This document shows positions 24,890-36,780 of a stretch of 64,000 nucleotides of DNA, in pieces (the stretch's first letter is position 1; every line of letters starts with the position of its first letter). Both the position numbers and the translations under genes were made by a program. The stretch is from Malurus cyaneus samueli. Taxonomy: Eukaryota > Chordata > Aves > Passeriformes > Maluridae. The notes under the pieces were generated by a model. The model worked only from the letters and a program-made list of their open reading frames with translations. It did not search any database and was not told where the DNA came from. The stretch spans positions 24,636,329 through 24,700,328 of the forward strand of contig CM019214.1 of NCBI GenBank assembly GCA_009741485.1, read 5' to 3'.

Positions 24890-25100
24890 ACTACAGCAAG
24901 CTTTAATTACCAGAATAGTAGCAATTATGGCATGGACAATTTCAGCCTGTGCACTTAAAAGTTTGAACCGAAAGCCTTAATAAGCAGCTGAAAAGCTACA
25001 CTGTGAAGGGTTTCTTTCTACCTCTAATGACATGTTACCAGATCCCATACGCCATAACAAATCTTATGCCATAATCAAATCTTTGGCTCCCTTTTCACAC
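24890..25100. promoter_or_regulatory. Candidate conserved non-coding element rich in homeodomain motifs
   Basis: Within about 210 bases are TTTAATTACC (24902), CAATTATGG (24921), CTAATGAC (near 25024) and CTAATTAAC (near 25102). There is also a near-tandem pair of 15-16 bp: GCCATAACAAATCTT at 25051-25065 and GCCATAATCAAATCTT at 25068-25083. The mix of ATTA cores and paired words resembles vertebrate developmental enhancers. No alignment supports this. Confidence 0.2.
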
Positions 25101-25212
25101 ACTAATTAACATAAATGCTCCCCTTCCTGCTTGCTTTGTAGCATGGTAAATTTTGGGGGCAGTTGGGCATCTTGGGTTGTGGCTGTGGTGTGCCACAGAG
25201 GGAAAGAATAAT

Positions 25213-25213
25213 T

Positions 25214-25257
<44 letters not shown>
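25213..25257. repeat. (TA)n dinucleotide microsatellite
   Basis: About 45 bp of TA repeats, with one break near 25220. It is likely polymorphic and easily unwound. Confidence 0.98.
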
Positions 25258-25259
<2 letters not shown>

Positions 25260-25420
25260 GAGGCTGTAGACTTCAGGAAAAGGGGGTTGCTTCTAATGAA
25301 GCTGTAACAGGTCACTCACATTGCCTGGCAGGTGACAGGTTATTTCACTACAGAATTACATATACAAATTCAACTCCTGGCTGAAGTTTTGATCATGACT
25401 GTCCCAGCTTTCATTAAAAG

Positions 25421-25437
25421 AAAAAAAAAAAAAAAAA
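25421..25437. repeat. Poly-A run (A17)
   Basis: Seventeen consecutive A residues follow 'cattaaaag'. There is no retrogene or SINE body upstream that I can recognise, so this is probably simple low-complexity sequence. Confidence 0.9.
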
Positions 25438-25544
25438 TCAGCCTGATAGTGCAAGCCTGGCTGCAAATCCAAAGTACAGCTGAAAAGGAGGTGAGACAGC
25501 AGCTGCGAGACTTATCCATGGATTTTTACAAATAGATATGTCTG

Positions 25545-25830
25545 ATGTTTGCAGTATAAAGAGCACTGCCGAGGATGTGCCGTAGGGTACAAAAAATCCG
25601 CTTGTCCTTGAGGCTGCCTAAGGAGCTGTCTGCAATAATTGTCCGCCACTTTTGCGGGTTTCGAAACTTGCAGTCGGAGGAGTTTGTAAGCCTTGCGGGA
25701 CCTGCAGAAAATGGAGTGAACGTGAGCGGGTCCCGCGCTGCGGCAGAGCGGCCGCTGACGAGCGCCTTGGCAGTTTTCACTGCTGCTATTTCAGATTCCG
25801 TGGGTGGCAGGGAAACAAGCAGGAATTAGG
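25545..25830 (+). promoter_or_regulatory. CpG-dense patch with TATA-like box, candidate promoter
   Basis: I count 18 CpG dinucleotides between 25561 and 25800, in a window where most 240-bp stretches have few. The patch includes a NotI-type site, GCGGCCGC, near 25748 and 'gtcccgcgctgcgg' near 25730. A TATA-like TATAAAG lies at 25555-25561 at its upstream edge, which would place a start site near 25585. An ATG at 25575 opens a frame of 84 codons to 25829, with no known domain. The patch is short for a classical CpG island. It could be a tissue-specific promoter, a lncRNA first exon, an enhancer, or a GC-rich conserved element. The strand is inferred only from the TATA-like box. Confidence 0.35.
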
Positions 25831-28800
25831 TCAATTTAGCTCTTGCTGCTGCTTGGGAAAGGGAAGAGCAGCTGCTGAGGCAACCGCAGGAGTTATTCCC
25901 TCTAGAAGAGCAGACAAAAATTGGAGCTGGGGGAGGGGATAGGATGTGGAGCCGCGATGTGAGGAGGAGGGAGATCAGCTGCTGGAGTTGCCTGGACCGG
26001 GAGTGGGCATTGCCTCGGGTGAATGGGGCACGCATGGGCTGCAAACTCATGTAAATAGCTCCGAGGATGTAGTAACACCATCGTCTTGCATCCTGGGAAA
26101 AGGAGGGAGATGTGTTTAGTCCCTGCTCTACAACTGCCCTGCAAATGTTCCCTCTTCCCTTACCGTCCTCTGTTGGCAGCGTTGAGGCAGGGCTAAAATC
26201 TGTATTTATGGAAAGGCGTTGATATTGTAGTTTGGTACTAGTCTTTGGTAACTAGGACCAGTAGATGAATATCTAGAGGATAGAAAGGAGTAGGATTTCT
26301 AGCTGGAGCATATGCACAGCTGCCTGGAGGACATGCTTTCTGCTGGGCATTGCAGGGATGTTGTGGTGCTTATGGCAGGGATGTGGCCCTTGGGGAAGGC
26401 AGGTACCGTGAATAATGCACTGCATGGAGGCAAACAGGATGTAATTGTGTTCAGTTTAGGGTGACTTAATATTTTGTTTTCTCCCTTTTATCCACCAAAT
26501 GATTCCTCGGTCCGGGCACAGCAAGCCTGGAGAACCAGCTCTGTCAGCAGGACTGGAAGGGCACTGCAGCAGGTATGAGCAGGCAATGGGCAACGAGGGA
26601 AGAATGTGGCAGCACAGGAAGAACGTGGGGCTGCCCTTCTCTGCCACCACAGCCGAAGAGGAAAAGACTGCCTGTGATAAATACAAGATTTCTCTTACTT
26701 TCCCCCTTTAGAAATAGTACCTGAAAAAAAGATCTTGTCTGGAGCTTTGCAAAAGAGTAAATCCTTACTTTCATGTGCTCTCTGCCAGGTATCTGCCAAG
26801 GGCGCAGTCAAGCATCCATCATATGTACAGCCCCAAAGGTAGGCCACAGTGCTTTCGCTAATAGCAATTGCACAAAAGAGAGAAAGAGAGCTTGCTCTTC
26901 TGCTTCATAATCCATTGACTTTCTGACTTAGTAAATTGGTAAAACAAAACACTTGCAGAAAGTCTGGGTTTACAGAAGGTGAAAATCTGCCACCAAGAAT
27001 GGTAATGTTGTTTTAATTATGCCAGGGCCTGAATGAGGGCTGCAGTCAGGCTTTCTGCTCTGCACTCTGGGGCCTGATGGGTGCCAGGGTTATTGTCTCC
27101 GTACGTCTCACCCGGTGCCACCAGCTGCCAGGTCGCAATAAAGTTATGTCTGAGTCACTGCTTCCCAAAAGGATGACAAGGAGGTTGTGTGTAGCTGAAC
27201 AGGACAATGCTGGTCCTCCGCTGATCCTGCCAGCTCGGGTCTGGACTCGCGCCATAACTGCACAATAAATCCAAACCAGCGTTGTTGGCTGTTGAAGCGA
27301 GCTGGTTGGCTGGGGGTAGGAGGAGAGAACAAGGCATGCAGCCGAAGAGTGGACTGGGATGCCAACAGAAGAGCCACTGGCCCTGTTTCAGCTTTCAGCA
27401 AACAGAATGGATCAGTGGAAAGGCACAATGGACCTTGTTTGCAGCCGGGCTGCACAGAGAGGGGGGATGCCTCTCTCAGGGACCATGCCAGGCAGGATGA
27501 ATAGTTGCTGCTGACATGGGTCACTGGTCTTTGTGTGCTTTGGTCCTATTGACACCATCCCGTTTAGTGACACTGTGAGTCGCTGAGTTTGTTGTGCAAA
27601 TATGGAGAAGTATGGATGTTTTTGAATTTTTGGTGGGTTTGGTTTTGCTTTTGCTTATTTTGTTTGCTTAGACGAGTAAAACAAACTTTTTGGGACAATT
27701 TAGCATAAACGTAGCCGCTGGGGCAGATATACAAGGTGAGTCTGGCTGAAGTCTGCTCCCCACTAAGGGACCCCTCTCCAGTCCAGATTAGTTCCTATGG
27801 GGCAAGACAGCCTGAATCTGTGGCTGCTTTCCAAAGCGTGCTGGTGGTGAGCCCAGGGAGTCTCTGCTCAGGTGCATGGCAGCTCCTGGTGACTCCATGT
27901 CCCATATTCTATGATGAGATGCCTGTTGTCTGGTTGATATCTTGGCATCTCACATGGTGAGATTTGGTGGTTTTTGACTACCCCAAAGGAGAGGTCTGGA
28001 CTCCACTCCTGCAGGTGAACCAAATAACGCCCTATTTTTCAGATTGCTGTTTTCCGCCTTCTTAGCTTTCTTTCCACACAGGAAATATGCTCAGGGCTTA
28101 AGCACATAAGTCCTCATTTTTCATGCTTAATACTGACCTGTTTGTTTGCTGATACCACCTAAGCTGTGTGTGCATCAAAGTAGAATACGTGGGAGTCTCC
28201 CCATGTGAGGGTGTATCTTTTCCCCATGCTCTAGATTTGGTTGCACAGTCCAAACACAAGTGATATCTCCAGCTGTGACATGGCTGCTTTCTTCCAGCTT
28301 GCTTTTATATCAGAGTGCATTCAAACATAATGCAATGATTCGTGGCAAATATCTGCAGAATATTATTTTATAGTCAAGTTAGTCGAAGTCTAGAATAACA
28401 GACAAATATCTGATGGAATATTTAATTAAAAAAACAGTGCCAGAATTTGCATAAAATATTTGCTACAAATACACTGTAATCTGATTTCTAGCTTGTGGCT
28501 GTGCTTTGAATTTGGCAAAGAAAAGGTATTTTGATTTTGCAGACAAAAGATATAGAGTTCAGTCCTGGCTGATTATTTGTAATGGTTGACCTAGGTTATG
28601 GGAACTAGTTCATTAGCTCAGAGTGATAAAGGAGGTAAAAGATAAAGGTCATGCTATCAGTAGGATTAGCTGGGTGAATTAAAGGACATGTGGAAACACA
28701 GCTAATCAGGATAAGGGCCACACAAATGATACCTTCTACTAACAGCCTTCAGCACTCTGATGCCTTGAAATACAACTCCTGCACAAAGCAAGCAGGAGAA

Positions 28801-29995
28801 GGAAAGATGCCACATCCAACAAGCCACAGGGCTGAGCACCAGAGATCAAAGGGATACAAAGTAAGTGTTTTGGGGTATTTGACTGTCAGCTAATTTCAAA
28901 ATTCTGCACTGCAAGGAACATTTTCATGTCCCCTGAAATCTATTCCTCACTATTTTTCCTGAAAGCAGTGCCTTTCTCTTGCTGCCTGCAGTTATTAACT
29001 CCCATCAAGTGTAACTGGATGTGCAGGAAAAGTAAAGGTCCTGCTGCAGTAGTGTCAAGCTTAATTTATATACTGCAAAACTGGAACATCTTTTATATAA
29101 TGACTGACAGGCTTACCAGCTCAAATGAACTGGTTTGCTCCAGCAGTGCCCAGGCAGAGGCAGCTCTTTCAGAAAAAGAGTGGTAGAGGTGAGAGGACAG
29201 CAGAGTAACCAGAGAGGTGTGGCCAGGCAGGCTGTCCTAGCCCCCTGCTCCTGCCATCCTCCCCTGTAAATCCGTGCCTGCTCCATTGCTTTGGTGTTTG
29301 CTGTGGTGAGGAGCTGGATCCCGACTAAAAGAAGCACTTTTGGCACAAGTGAAAAATCTTGAGAAGTGCCAAGAGAAACACGAGTGATGCAGCATGTTCA
29401 CATTTGTAATTTATCTGCATCGGAGTGGTGTATGCAGAGAGGAACAGGGTGTGTCGGTTTGGGGCTTGGACAGACTTTTCCTGGGAAAACGGCTTACGCA
29501 GACTCTACATCAATGTGGTGGATAGACACAAACACAGAATGGAGCACAGGGAGACATCACCATATATCCAGTCACCCTGTAAGTGTATTTATTTTTAATT
29601 AAAAAGCAAAACTAAACTAGATTTGCTTTCTTGTTCTGGCTGCCATCAGGCTCTCTTCATTTACTAAGGGATAACAGAAATTTCAAGATGTTCAAAGCTA
29701 TATGGAAGTACTGGGGAGACGGATGATGGCAGTCTGGAAAATGCTTCTCAGGTGTAAGGAATGTCTGAGTAAGGAGAAATTACAACGAACTCTCATGCAC
29801 AAATAAATGTAAGTGTTAAAAGCAGATTTGGTGTAGATGAGTTGGAAATCATCTTGCAGTAATGCACTCTAATTAGTACTGTTAGTGAAAAAGGGTTGCA
29901 AAAGGGAACACATGACTAGAGTCTGGTTTGAAACAGGTCTTGGCAGAATAAGCATCACCAGAAGTAAATATTCTCTGAATCTTAAATTCAAGGAA
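25831..29995. other. Single-copy non-coding sequence
   Basis: No supported gene. Sparse CpGs continue to about 26090, and a second mildly CpG-enriched patch lies at about 27095-27310. A stretch near 28370-28490 is AT-rich and repeat-free. No transposon was recognised. Confidence 0.45.
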
Positions 29996-30080
29996 AACTG
30001 TAAGTTAGAAAGGACCTCTGGAGGTCACCTGTTCAAGCCTCACAGAGGCTCACAGCAGGGTTGATTTCAAAGTACTTAGC
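29996..30080 (-). mobile_element. CR1 3' UTR fragment, minus strand
   Basis: The words 'tagaaaggacctctggaggt', 'cacctgttcaagcc' and 'cagcagggttgatttcaaag' follow the reverse complement of a CR1 3' UTR. The fragment is about 80 bp, has no clear terminal octamers, and is moderately decayed. Confidence 0.65.
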
Positions 30081-33000
30081 TTAATAATTCAGAATGTTAA
30101 CAGGAAAAGCCGTGCTGGAAATTTCCAGAACATGCCATTTGAAGAGACTACAACATCACTAAAATGCAGTGGCAATTACATTGAAGCAATGTTACGATCT
30201 AAAGTAAATCAGTGCCCTGCCAGTCACATTTTTTTTCTGTATGGGATATTCACGTGAAGTGCTCGTCCTGGCTTTACACTTCCCACAGAGCTGAATCTTT
30301 CCCTTTCGAAAATCCTGTGCACAGATTTTCAGAAGCACTGTTGTTGCTCACACGGTGGGAACTCCCTGCAGGAGCTTTTCTTCCCAAGAAGCTGTCTAGG
30401 AGAGACCTCAGCACTTCCTGGCTGCTGAGCCAGACCCATTCCAGGTGTGTGCTGGTACAGCTCTATACAGTTCTGTGGAACTGCTGTGGAACAGTTCTGT
30501 GGCATAAAATGAGGATGCATCAGGCCTCTAGTGTTTCTTCTGAACTATGAATGTCAGTGCTAGCCTGGAGAAATACAGTTTTCAGGCTGATGTGGTTTGA
30601 CACCAAATTCTGCAGCAGAGACACTGGACAGCCCAATGACTGAGCTGCTCCCCACGGGACCGTGATGAGTGATGTGCAGGCACTTTTCTCATACACAGAG
30701 GCATTCTCCGTTCAGGCTCAGTAACATCCAAACCCGAATGATCTTCATAAAGAGTTGCAGTTTGTGCCTTGTGCCACAGAAATCTCTCCCTTTTGTCTCT
30801 GCACTACTCATTTTCCTCAGGGCTTTTGCTCTCAGATTTGCAGCCTGTTGTAGAGCCTGCAGAGAGCACGCACCTTCCACCACACAGTGAAAAAGGCCGG
30901 TCACTGATTCTTGTTGTCAAGTCCATAAGCAAAACAGATGGAAAATGGAGAAGAGCAGTGCTTTTGCTAAATCCTCCTAGCATGTTAAGGACTATTTTTT
31001 TTTTAAATGTATAAATTAAAATGAGCGCAGTACTCTGAGAAGCAAAAGTCATATTCTAATGTGACAAATAGCTCTGTTCTCCCTGCTGACAGGTCTGGGG
31101 TCATAGCCCTTCAGGCACCTCCCAGCAGGGCTGTTCATTTCCATCTTGTGCTCAAGGAGGGTGAGGCCATCTAAAATGTTGCCTGTTGTTACCTGGTGCA
31201 CTAACAAGTGCTCCCAACTGTAAAGAGGGCAATGGAGACCCTCTGGTCATCATCTGAGTCTCCACTTTAGAAAAGTGATGCCAGGAGAGGACATTTTCAT
31301 GTTTCTTATTTTCCACTCTCCAGACTCAGACTGCCAAAGCATGTTTTGTCTCATAGGAGTGAAAAGGCTTTTTTTTTTTTTTTTTAATTTGACCTCTCCT
31401 CTGAGTATATCCAGTGTAACTTGTTTGTGGCACAGAGAATTGACACACAGTCCTGGCAGGTCAAGTAATAATGTCATCTTGTTTCTGCTTAGCCTTCAAG
31501 TCATAATTTTCAGCTACTAATGGCTATGATTTGTTATGTATAAGCTGTAATAACATACTGCTCAAATTAATAAAGTCCTGCTTCCAGAACTCTAGGCTAA
31601 CCATAACTTAACTCTTAAGAGCTCTACTTCGGGTTTAACTGTTTGGTTATGCTTCAGATGATTAAAAAAAAGAACATCATAATAATAAAAAATAAAACCA
31701 CGAAGTGTTACAGAGTGAAATTCCATTATGGTTTCTGTAATACTCAGTAAACATTTGTTGAAAAAGCTCATAATTCAAGCCTTTTTTAACACAAGCAACA
31801 AACAAATTATAGTAATTTTCAAAAGCATAGTGAAACAACAATTGGGAGACCATCTGAGGCTAAACAACCCCTAATGAGATGCAGTGGTAGCAACAGCAAG
31901 ACAGACAGAAAATCTATAAAGATAATTAAGAAATTATCCATATGAGAGAAGTTTAACTATCTTCTACGTTCTCATCTGTAGAAGCCAATACATGTAACTT
32001 CCTTCTCACATCTTCCCCACCTCCAATTATTTAGCAATAACATAGGAATTGCTATGGTGTAAAGAGACATCTGGGAATAAAGCATGGGGGCCCAAGCATT
32101 GGTTAACACTCTGTCTAACTGACTCTTCTATTGGCAGAGCTAAAATTCCAGCACAGAATACTAGCCCCAGGGGTAAACAAACTCAGAAAAAGACTTTAAG
32201 AATATTTTTCAGGAATAATGCTATGATGCTTACAATGGACAAGAAAAGCAGAATAATAAGTGCCAGCAAATTCACAATGTCCTGATTTGGTTTGCACTGG
32301 TTTTGCCCACTATTCTTTTACTCTCTCCTGATGGTATGAAACACAGTGATTTTATTGTGCAAGTATCACACAGATAAAAATAAATAAATGACATCTCAGC
32401 TACAACTATCTGTGAAATGGACAGATCCTTCAATATATGTAAAAAGAAAAGAAGAACCCTCCCACAAATGCCATTCTTGGCAAGATGTGTAGTGACCCTC
32501 AGAAAATGAGGTGGTACAGGCAATGAAGGCATATGAGAGAGCGTTTGTTATTGTGTCGGTAATACTGTTTGGATGGGGGTCTATATTCTTTAGAAGAAGT
32601 ACTTTTAGAACAAAAATAATCCAAGATAATGAGGCAATTGAAGACCAGGAACTGTCTGGGCTGCTTAGTCTAGAGCAGTTTTGGGAGCAAAGAGAAGACA
32701 GGAATTCATGATGCTGGATTTGGGAGGAAAAAGATGGGCAGGTGCTGTGGAAGTGTCTGCTAAAATCTCTCCGTTTGCCATGGTGGGACCCCAACACATT
32801 CATCTCTGAAGCAGATCATTCCATATCTGCCCTTCATTGGAAAAAAAATGGTCTGACTGAAATATATCCTTTGAAGACCAATTTTATCTAGTTAACTTCC
32901 CTGCCTCACTCATCTGAATAAAAAACAAAAGACATTTTCTTCTGAGGAAGTGAATCTCATTGTGGTCCCTTCTCTTTCCCACAAATCCCCTTCCATCAAC

Positions 33001-34229
33001 CATCCCAAAATAAGGTCTCAGAGCTGAAAGCAGTCAATTAGGTGAAGAGAAACTATAGCATCACTTATGTTGCTGTTGGATTCCTTACTTACAGCACAGT
33101 GGGGAGATCAGAGCTGTGCAGCATAGTACATATTGCTGGAATTGCACAATGGTCCTAAATTATCACTCCAGTGCAAATAAAAATATGCAAATTATATCAC
33201 CCCTGATGAATGTAAAACTGAGCCAAGCAAATATGGGAGTTACAGTAAGAAGCTAGATGCTTTTTTCTAGGATAATAAAGACTTGCTAATTTGTCTCCAT
33301 TTTTAGAAAGTAAGAAAGAATCATTGTAGTGATACAGCAACTATATTTTATCTAAAGTGCTTCTTTATCAAATGTAATTATACAAAGATATATTCTTATG
33401 CAGCCTAACTTCAGCATGTTGAAGGTTTTTTATTTGTTGGTGAGAAGCCAAAAGTAAAGAAGTCATATGGCAATATGAAGGAATTAATGACTACAGAGCC
33501 TACCTGAGATTTCAGAATTCAGGTCTTTCTCCTGCTGTCAGATTCATGGCCAAGTTCTTTGTGAGCATCCCTACAATGTTAAATGCATTAGATCATATAG
33601 ATTGGGCATCTCTTGGTAATATATTCCTCAAAACAGTAAACTTGCTCCTGTCAGTGACCCAGAAATAATGAAGGAACTTTCTGTAGTCTCCATGAAGTCT
33701 TCTTTAACCTGTGCTTAAAATGAAAGTAAAATATTGCTTATGCCAGCTGTGCACAGGGTTGGTTTCTCAGGCCTTTCCCTTGGTGCTTTGCTACATGGTT
33801 CCTTTCAGCTGGGTGAAAAAAGGGAGAAGGATGATTATGTCATGCAGGTTGCATTATAAAAGTAGCTAACTTTTTTCTGCATAGTGATGGAAAATGGTGA
33901 ACTCAGACTGCTGGGAGGATTATGCTTTTTGATTAATTAAGAAACTGTCCAATGTAATGCACCTTATTCCCCCCCCCAAAAAAAAAACAAAAAAAACAAA
34001 CCTTTGCTGTGAATTATATGCTTGCATTATAAGAATCATGGAAAATTCCATCTCATTTATGTAGTGTGTAAAGGCTGGACTGACCCCGAAGTGTGGGCAA
34101 TTTTCAGAATTCTACAGTGCCAAACCTTGAGTACTGCATTTGTCCTACTGTTCTATTTTGAGCAGGTCCCCTGCTGCTGCTTTGCCCATCTGTGATTTCC
34201 CTCCCCTTAGAGACTCTGATTCTCCACTG
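30081..34229. other. Single-copy non-coding sequence
   Basis: No supported gene or clear transposon. Short repeats: a unit of about 12 bp (acagttctgtgg) repeated imperfectly three times at 30467-30502, T17 at 31369-31385, and a C9/A-rich tract at 33969-34000. A faint CR1-like passage occurs near 32660-32700 but is too weak to call. Confidence 0.45.
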
Positions 34230-34545
34230 TAGGTCTGGAAGAAGTCGTTCAGACCTCCTCAGTGTCTTCAGGCTATGTCTGTCTGCATCATTCCTGACAG
34301 CTGATTGCCTATCTGCTTTCTAATACCCCCTGGTGACAGATCCCCCAGTCTCCCTAGGAAATTTATTCAAGTAATTTCCTGCTCTTACTGCCTTTTTTTC
34401 TTCTTACACCTAACCTAGATGTCTTCTGCTACAACTTGATTATTCCTTAATTGCTCCCATTATTTCTTGTCCTATCCTCTCTATTCATGGAGCACAGTCT
34501 CTTTCTCCTTGCTGTAATCTTTTTTTGTACTTGTAGCTTAACTCT
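34230..34545 (-). mobile_element. Ancient CR1 fragment, minus strand
   Basis: The blocks 'ctccctaggaaatttattca' (34351), 'cttacacctaacctagatgt' (34403) and 'attatttcttgtcctatcct' (34459) match in order the reverse complement of an old CR1 3' UTR. Divergence is as high as in the 11398 copy. Boundaries are approximate. Confidence 0.7.
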
Positions 34546-36504
34546 TTGAAAATTGCATGGAATATCCTAATCCAATCCCACTAATTGTTTGGTGTTTTGG
34601 GGAGATGGCAGAGAGAAACTTGGGGCTTAAGGGTTTGTGAAGAAGATGTATAAATATGTGGAGGTCATCTCTAACCACTGACAGGCTCTTGACTTCTGCT
34701 CTGACCACTAAAACAGTTTGAACCAGATTTTCACCTTGCTTATGCTCGTTTTAGACAAAAGCTGTTCAGTGGAGTGTTCACTAATGGGAATGAGAAGGTT
34801 TGAGATGGTGACGCCCCTTGTTCTCTACCACCCCAGAGAATAAGCTCATGACTGAGAAGTGGTTGCATGCCCAGTGTTAAGAAGTGAAACAGCAGCAGCC
34901 ATCTCTGAATTCTGCACTGGTGGCAAAATACCCTCTATCTTGTGGTTTGTCTGGAGTTCTGCTTTCCAGAGTTTTGTCTTACACTGTGGCTTTCGAAGAC
35001 AGAGAGTCCTGAAGTAGTGGAAGTGTAAGATCTTAAAAACGTTTGTGTGACTCATTGCTGTGTAAACAACACCAACACAAAACTGATGCAGGGGCAGGGG
35101 AGGGGGTGGGAGGATAAGGAAGGAAGGTGGGAGTCTGAGGCTGCAAGAAATTGGGACAATTAAGCATGAACCCAGACCTGACACCCTGCCCTGATTAATT
35201 TAACAATAATTAAAGACTTTCAGTGGAGATCAGCGTTCTGCTGGTTCCCAGCCGTGCAGAGAAGGATGAGTTGTGCAACGGCAACCAGGCCCTATTCATC
35301 AGAGGGAGCACACACAGCAATTACCAGTGCTGTCTGTAAACTGAAGCAGACTTTTGTGTTAATTGATTTACTGGGACCTTTTATTCCCTTTCTCTTTTGT
35401 TTCCTCCTTTTGTCCCTTATGTTTTTATTTGAAGGGCTGGTTCATTTGGCCTTATCACGTGGCAGTGCCTGGCCATGGGGGTTGTGTCCTTGGGATATGG
35501 GGTGGAGCTGCCTGGGTTTGAGACATCGCCCTCTGCAGCTGTCCCATCCTTCCGAGTCTGTGTTTCCCAGGGTGCTGCCTGTGACAATCTTTCTTCTGAA
35601 ATCCGTGTAGTAAGCAAAGTGCATTACACATCCACTCTTTCTACCTCCCTTCCCTTCACACCTCTTCTTGCACTCCTCTGTTTTCAGTAGTGATGTCGTT
35701 TGCTTCTCATTTCACGCTGAATATGAGAGCGAAATCTCATTATTTCTGACTTAGGTATTCACATGTGTCTCTCTACAACATGTCATGCCAGTTGCCAGCT
35801 TGTTACAACATCAGAAGGAGAATTCAAAGTGCTGATTTATCTGCTATTGAAAATGTCTCTAGGGATGAAAGCAGATATGGTAAGGAGGGGGAAAGGGAGA
35901 GAAAACAGGGAAGACAGCATAGTGCTGCAGCTTTCCAGGACAAAAATCTAGCCTTATCTTAGTTTTCTTGCTTATTTGCTCCTGTTCAGCTAGGTGGACA
36001 GTCAGAATGATCAATGGATGTGAAATAACCAAAGATGTAATGGGCAGGAAGTTTTTTTTATCTGTGAAGGAAGACTGGGAGAAAGATGCTATGAAGTCTG
36101 GCTGGTAGCTGTTGAACAAAAAGAAGGGAAAATAAAAAGAAAAAAGTTTGATACTTGATCCCAGTCTTTTGTTGGAGAATGAACAGTAGTTTTATTTTAG
36201 AGCTGAAAAGCTTCCAAACACAAAGAACACCCGTCTGCTCCTTGCACTGAATATTGGAATCAGATGTCTAGTTTTGGTCCTCTGTCTATGTTTTTTGTTT
36301 CATGTGTCTGGCTCCCTGTATCATTTGTTGCAGGAGGGGGTAGTTGATGGCCTCTCTAGACATGAGCATGACATTTCTAGCTGTACCCACAGAAAAGTAA
36401 AAGGCAGTGAAATGCTTTGGTATCCTCAGACCTCGGTATTTATTTTTCATGGGAATGTAGCAGTTCAAATGGGGGATTCCCAACTTCTTTGTGCAAAAGA
36501 CACA
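34546..36504. other. Single-copy non-coding sequence
   Basis: No supported gene. A purine-rich, G-heavy patch lies near 35090-35140. Overlapping frames at 35254-35690 have no recognisable domain. Confidence 0.45.
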
Positions 36505-36780
36505 GACCAATAGAGGCAAGGAGGCATCTCTGGAGAGTACCCAGCCCAACCCCTGCTCAAGGCAGAGGCAGCTGCAGCAGGTTGCTCAGGGCAGTGTCCA
36601 GCTGAGAGTTCAATTTCTCAGAGGATGGAGGCTCCACAAGCTCACCAGTTAGGCTATGCCAGAATTTGACCACCATCACCACAAGAAAGCTTTTTGCCCC
36701 TGTATTTCATTTTGTGCCCAGGGCACATCCCTGCCTGTGGCAGTTGTGTGCTGTCCCTTGTGTGGGAGAGTGGCATAGCA
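36505..36780 (-). mobile_element. CR1 fragment, minus strand
   Basis: Reverse-oriented CR1 3' UTR blocks are clear: 'gcatctctggagagtaccca' (36523), 'cccctgctcaaggcag' (36549), 'gcaggttgctcagggcagtg' (36577) and 'tttcattttgtgcccagggc' (36705). The outer 3' octamers are missing. The right boundary is approximate. Confidence 0.8.

Noticed and set aside
25421..25437. Poly-A as a possible retrogene or SINE tail
   Set aside because: No retroposed body, target duplication or polyadenylation signal upstream.
28690..28893. Open frame running into a perfect GTAAGT donor near 28860
   Set aside because: The frame begins with GTG and the nearby ATG gives only five codons. No acceptor or promoter partner was found.
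32640..32720. Faint CR1-like text (gctgcttagtctagagcag)
   Set aside because: Too short and too diverged to separate from chance by eye.
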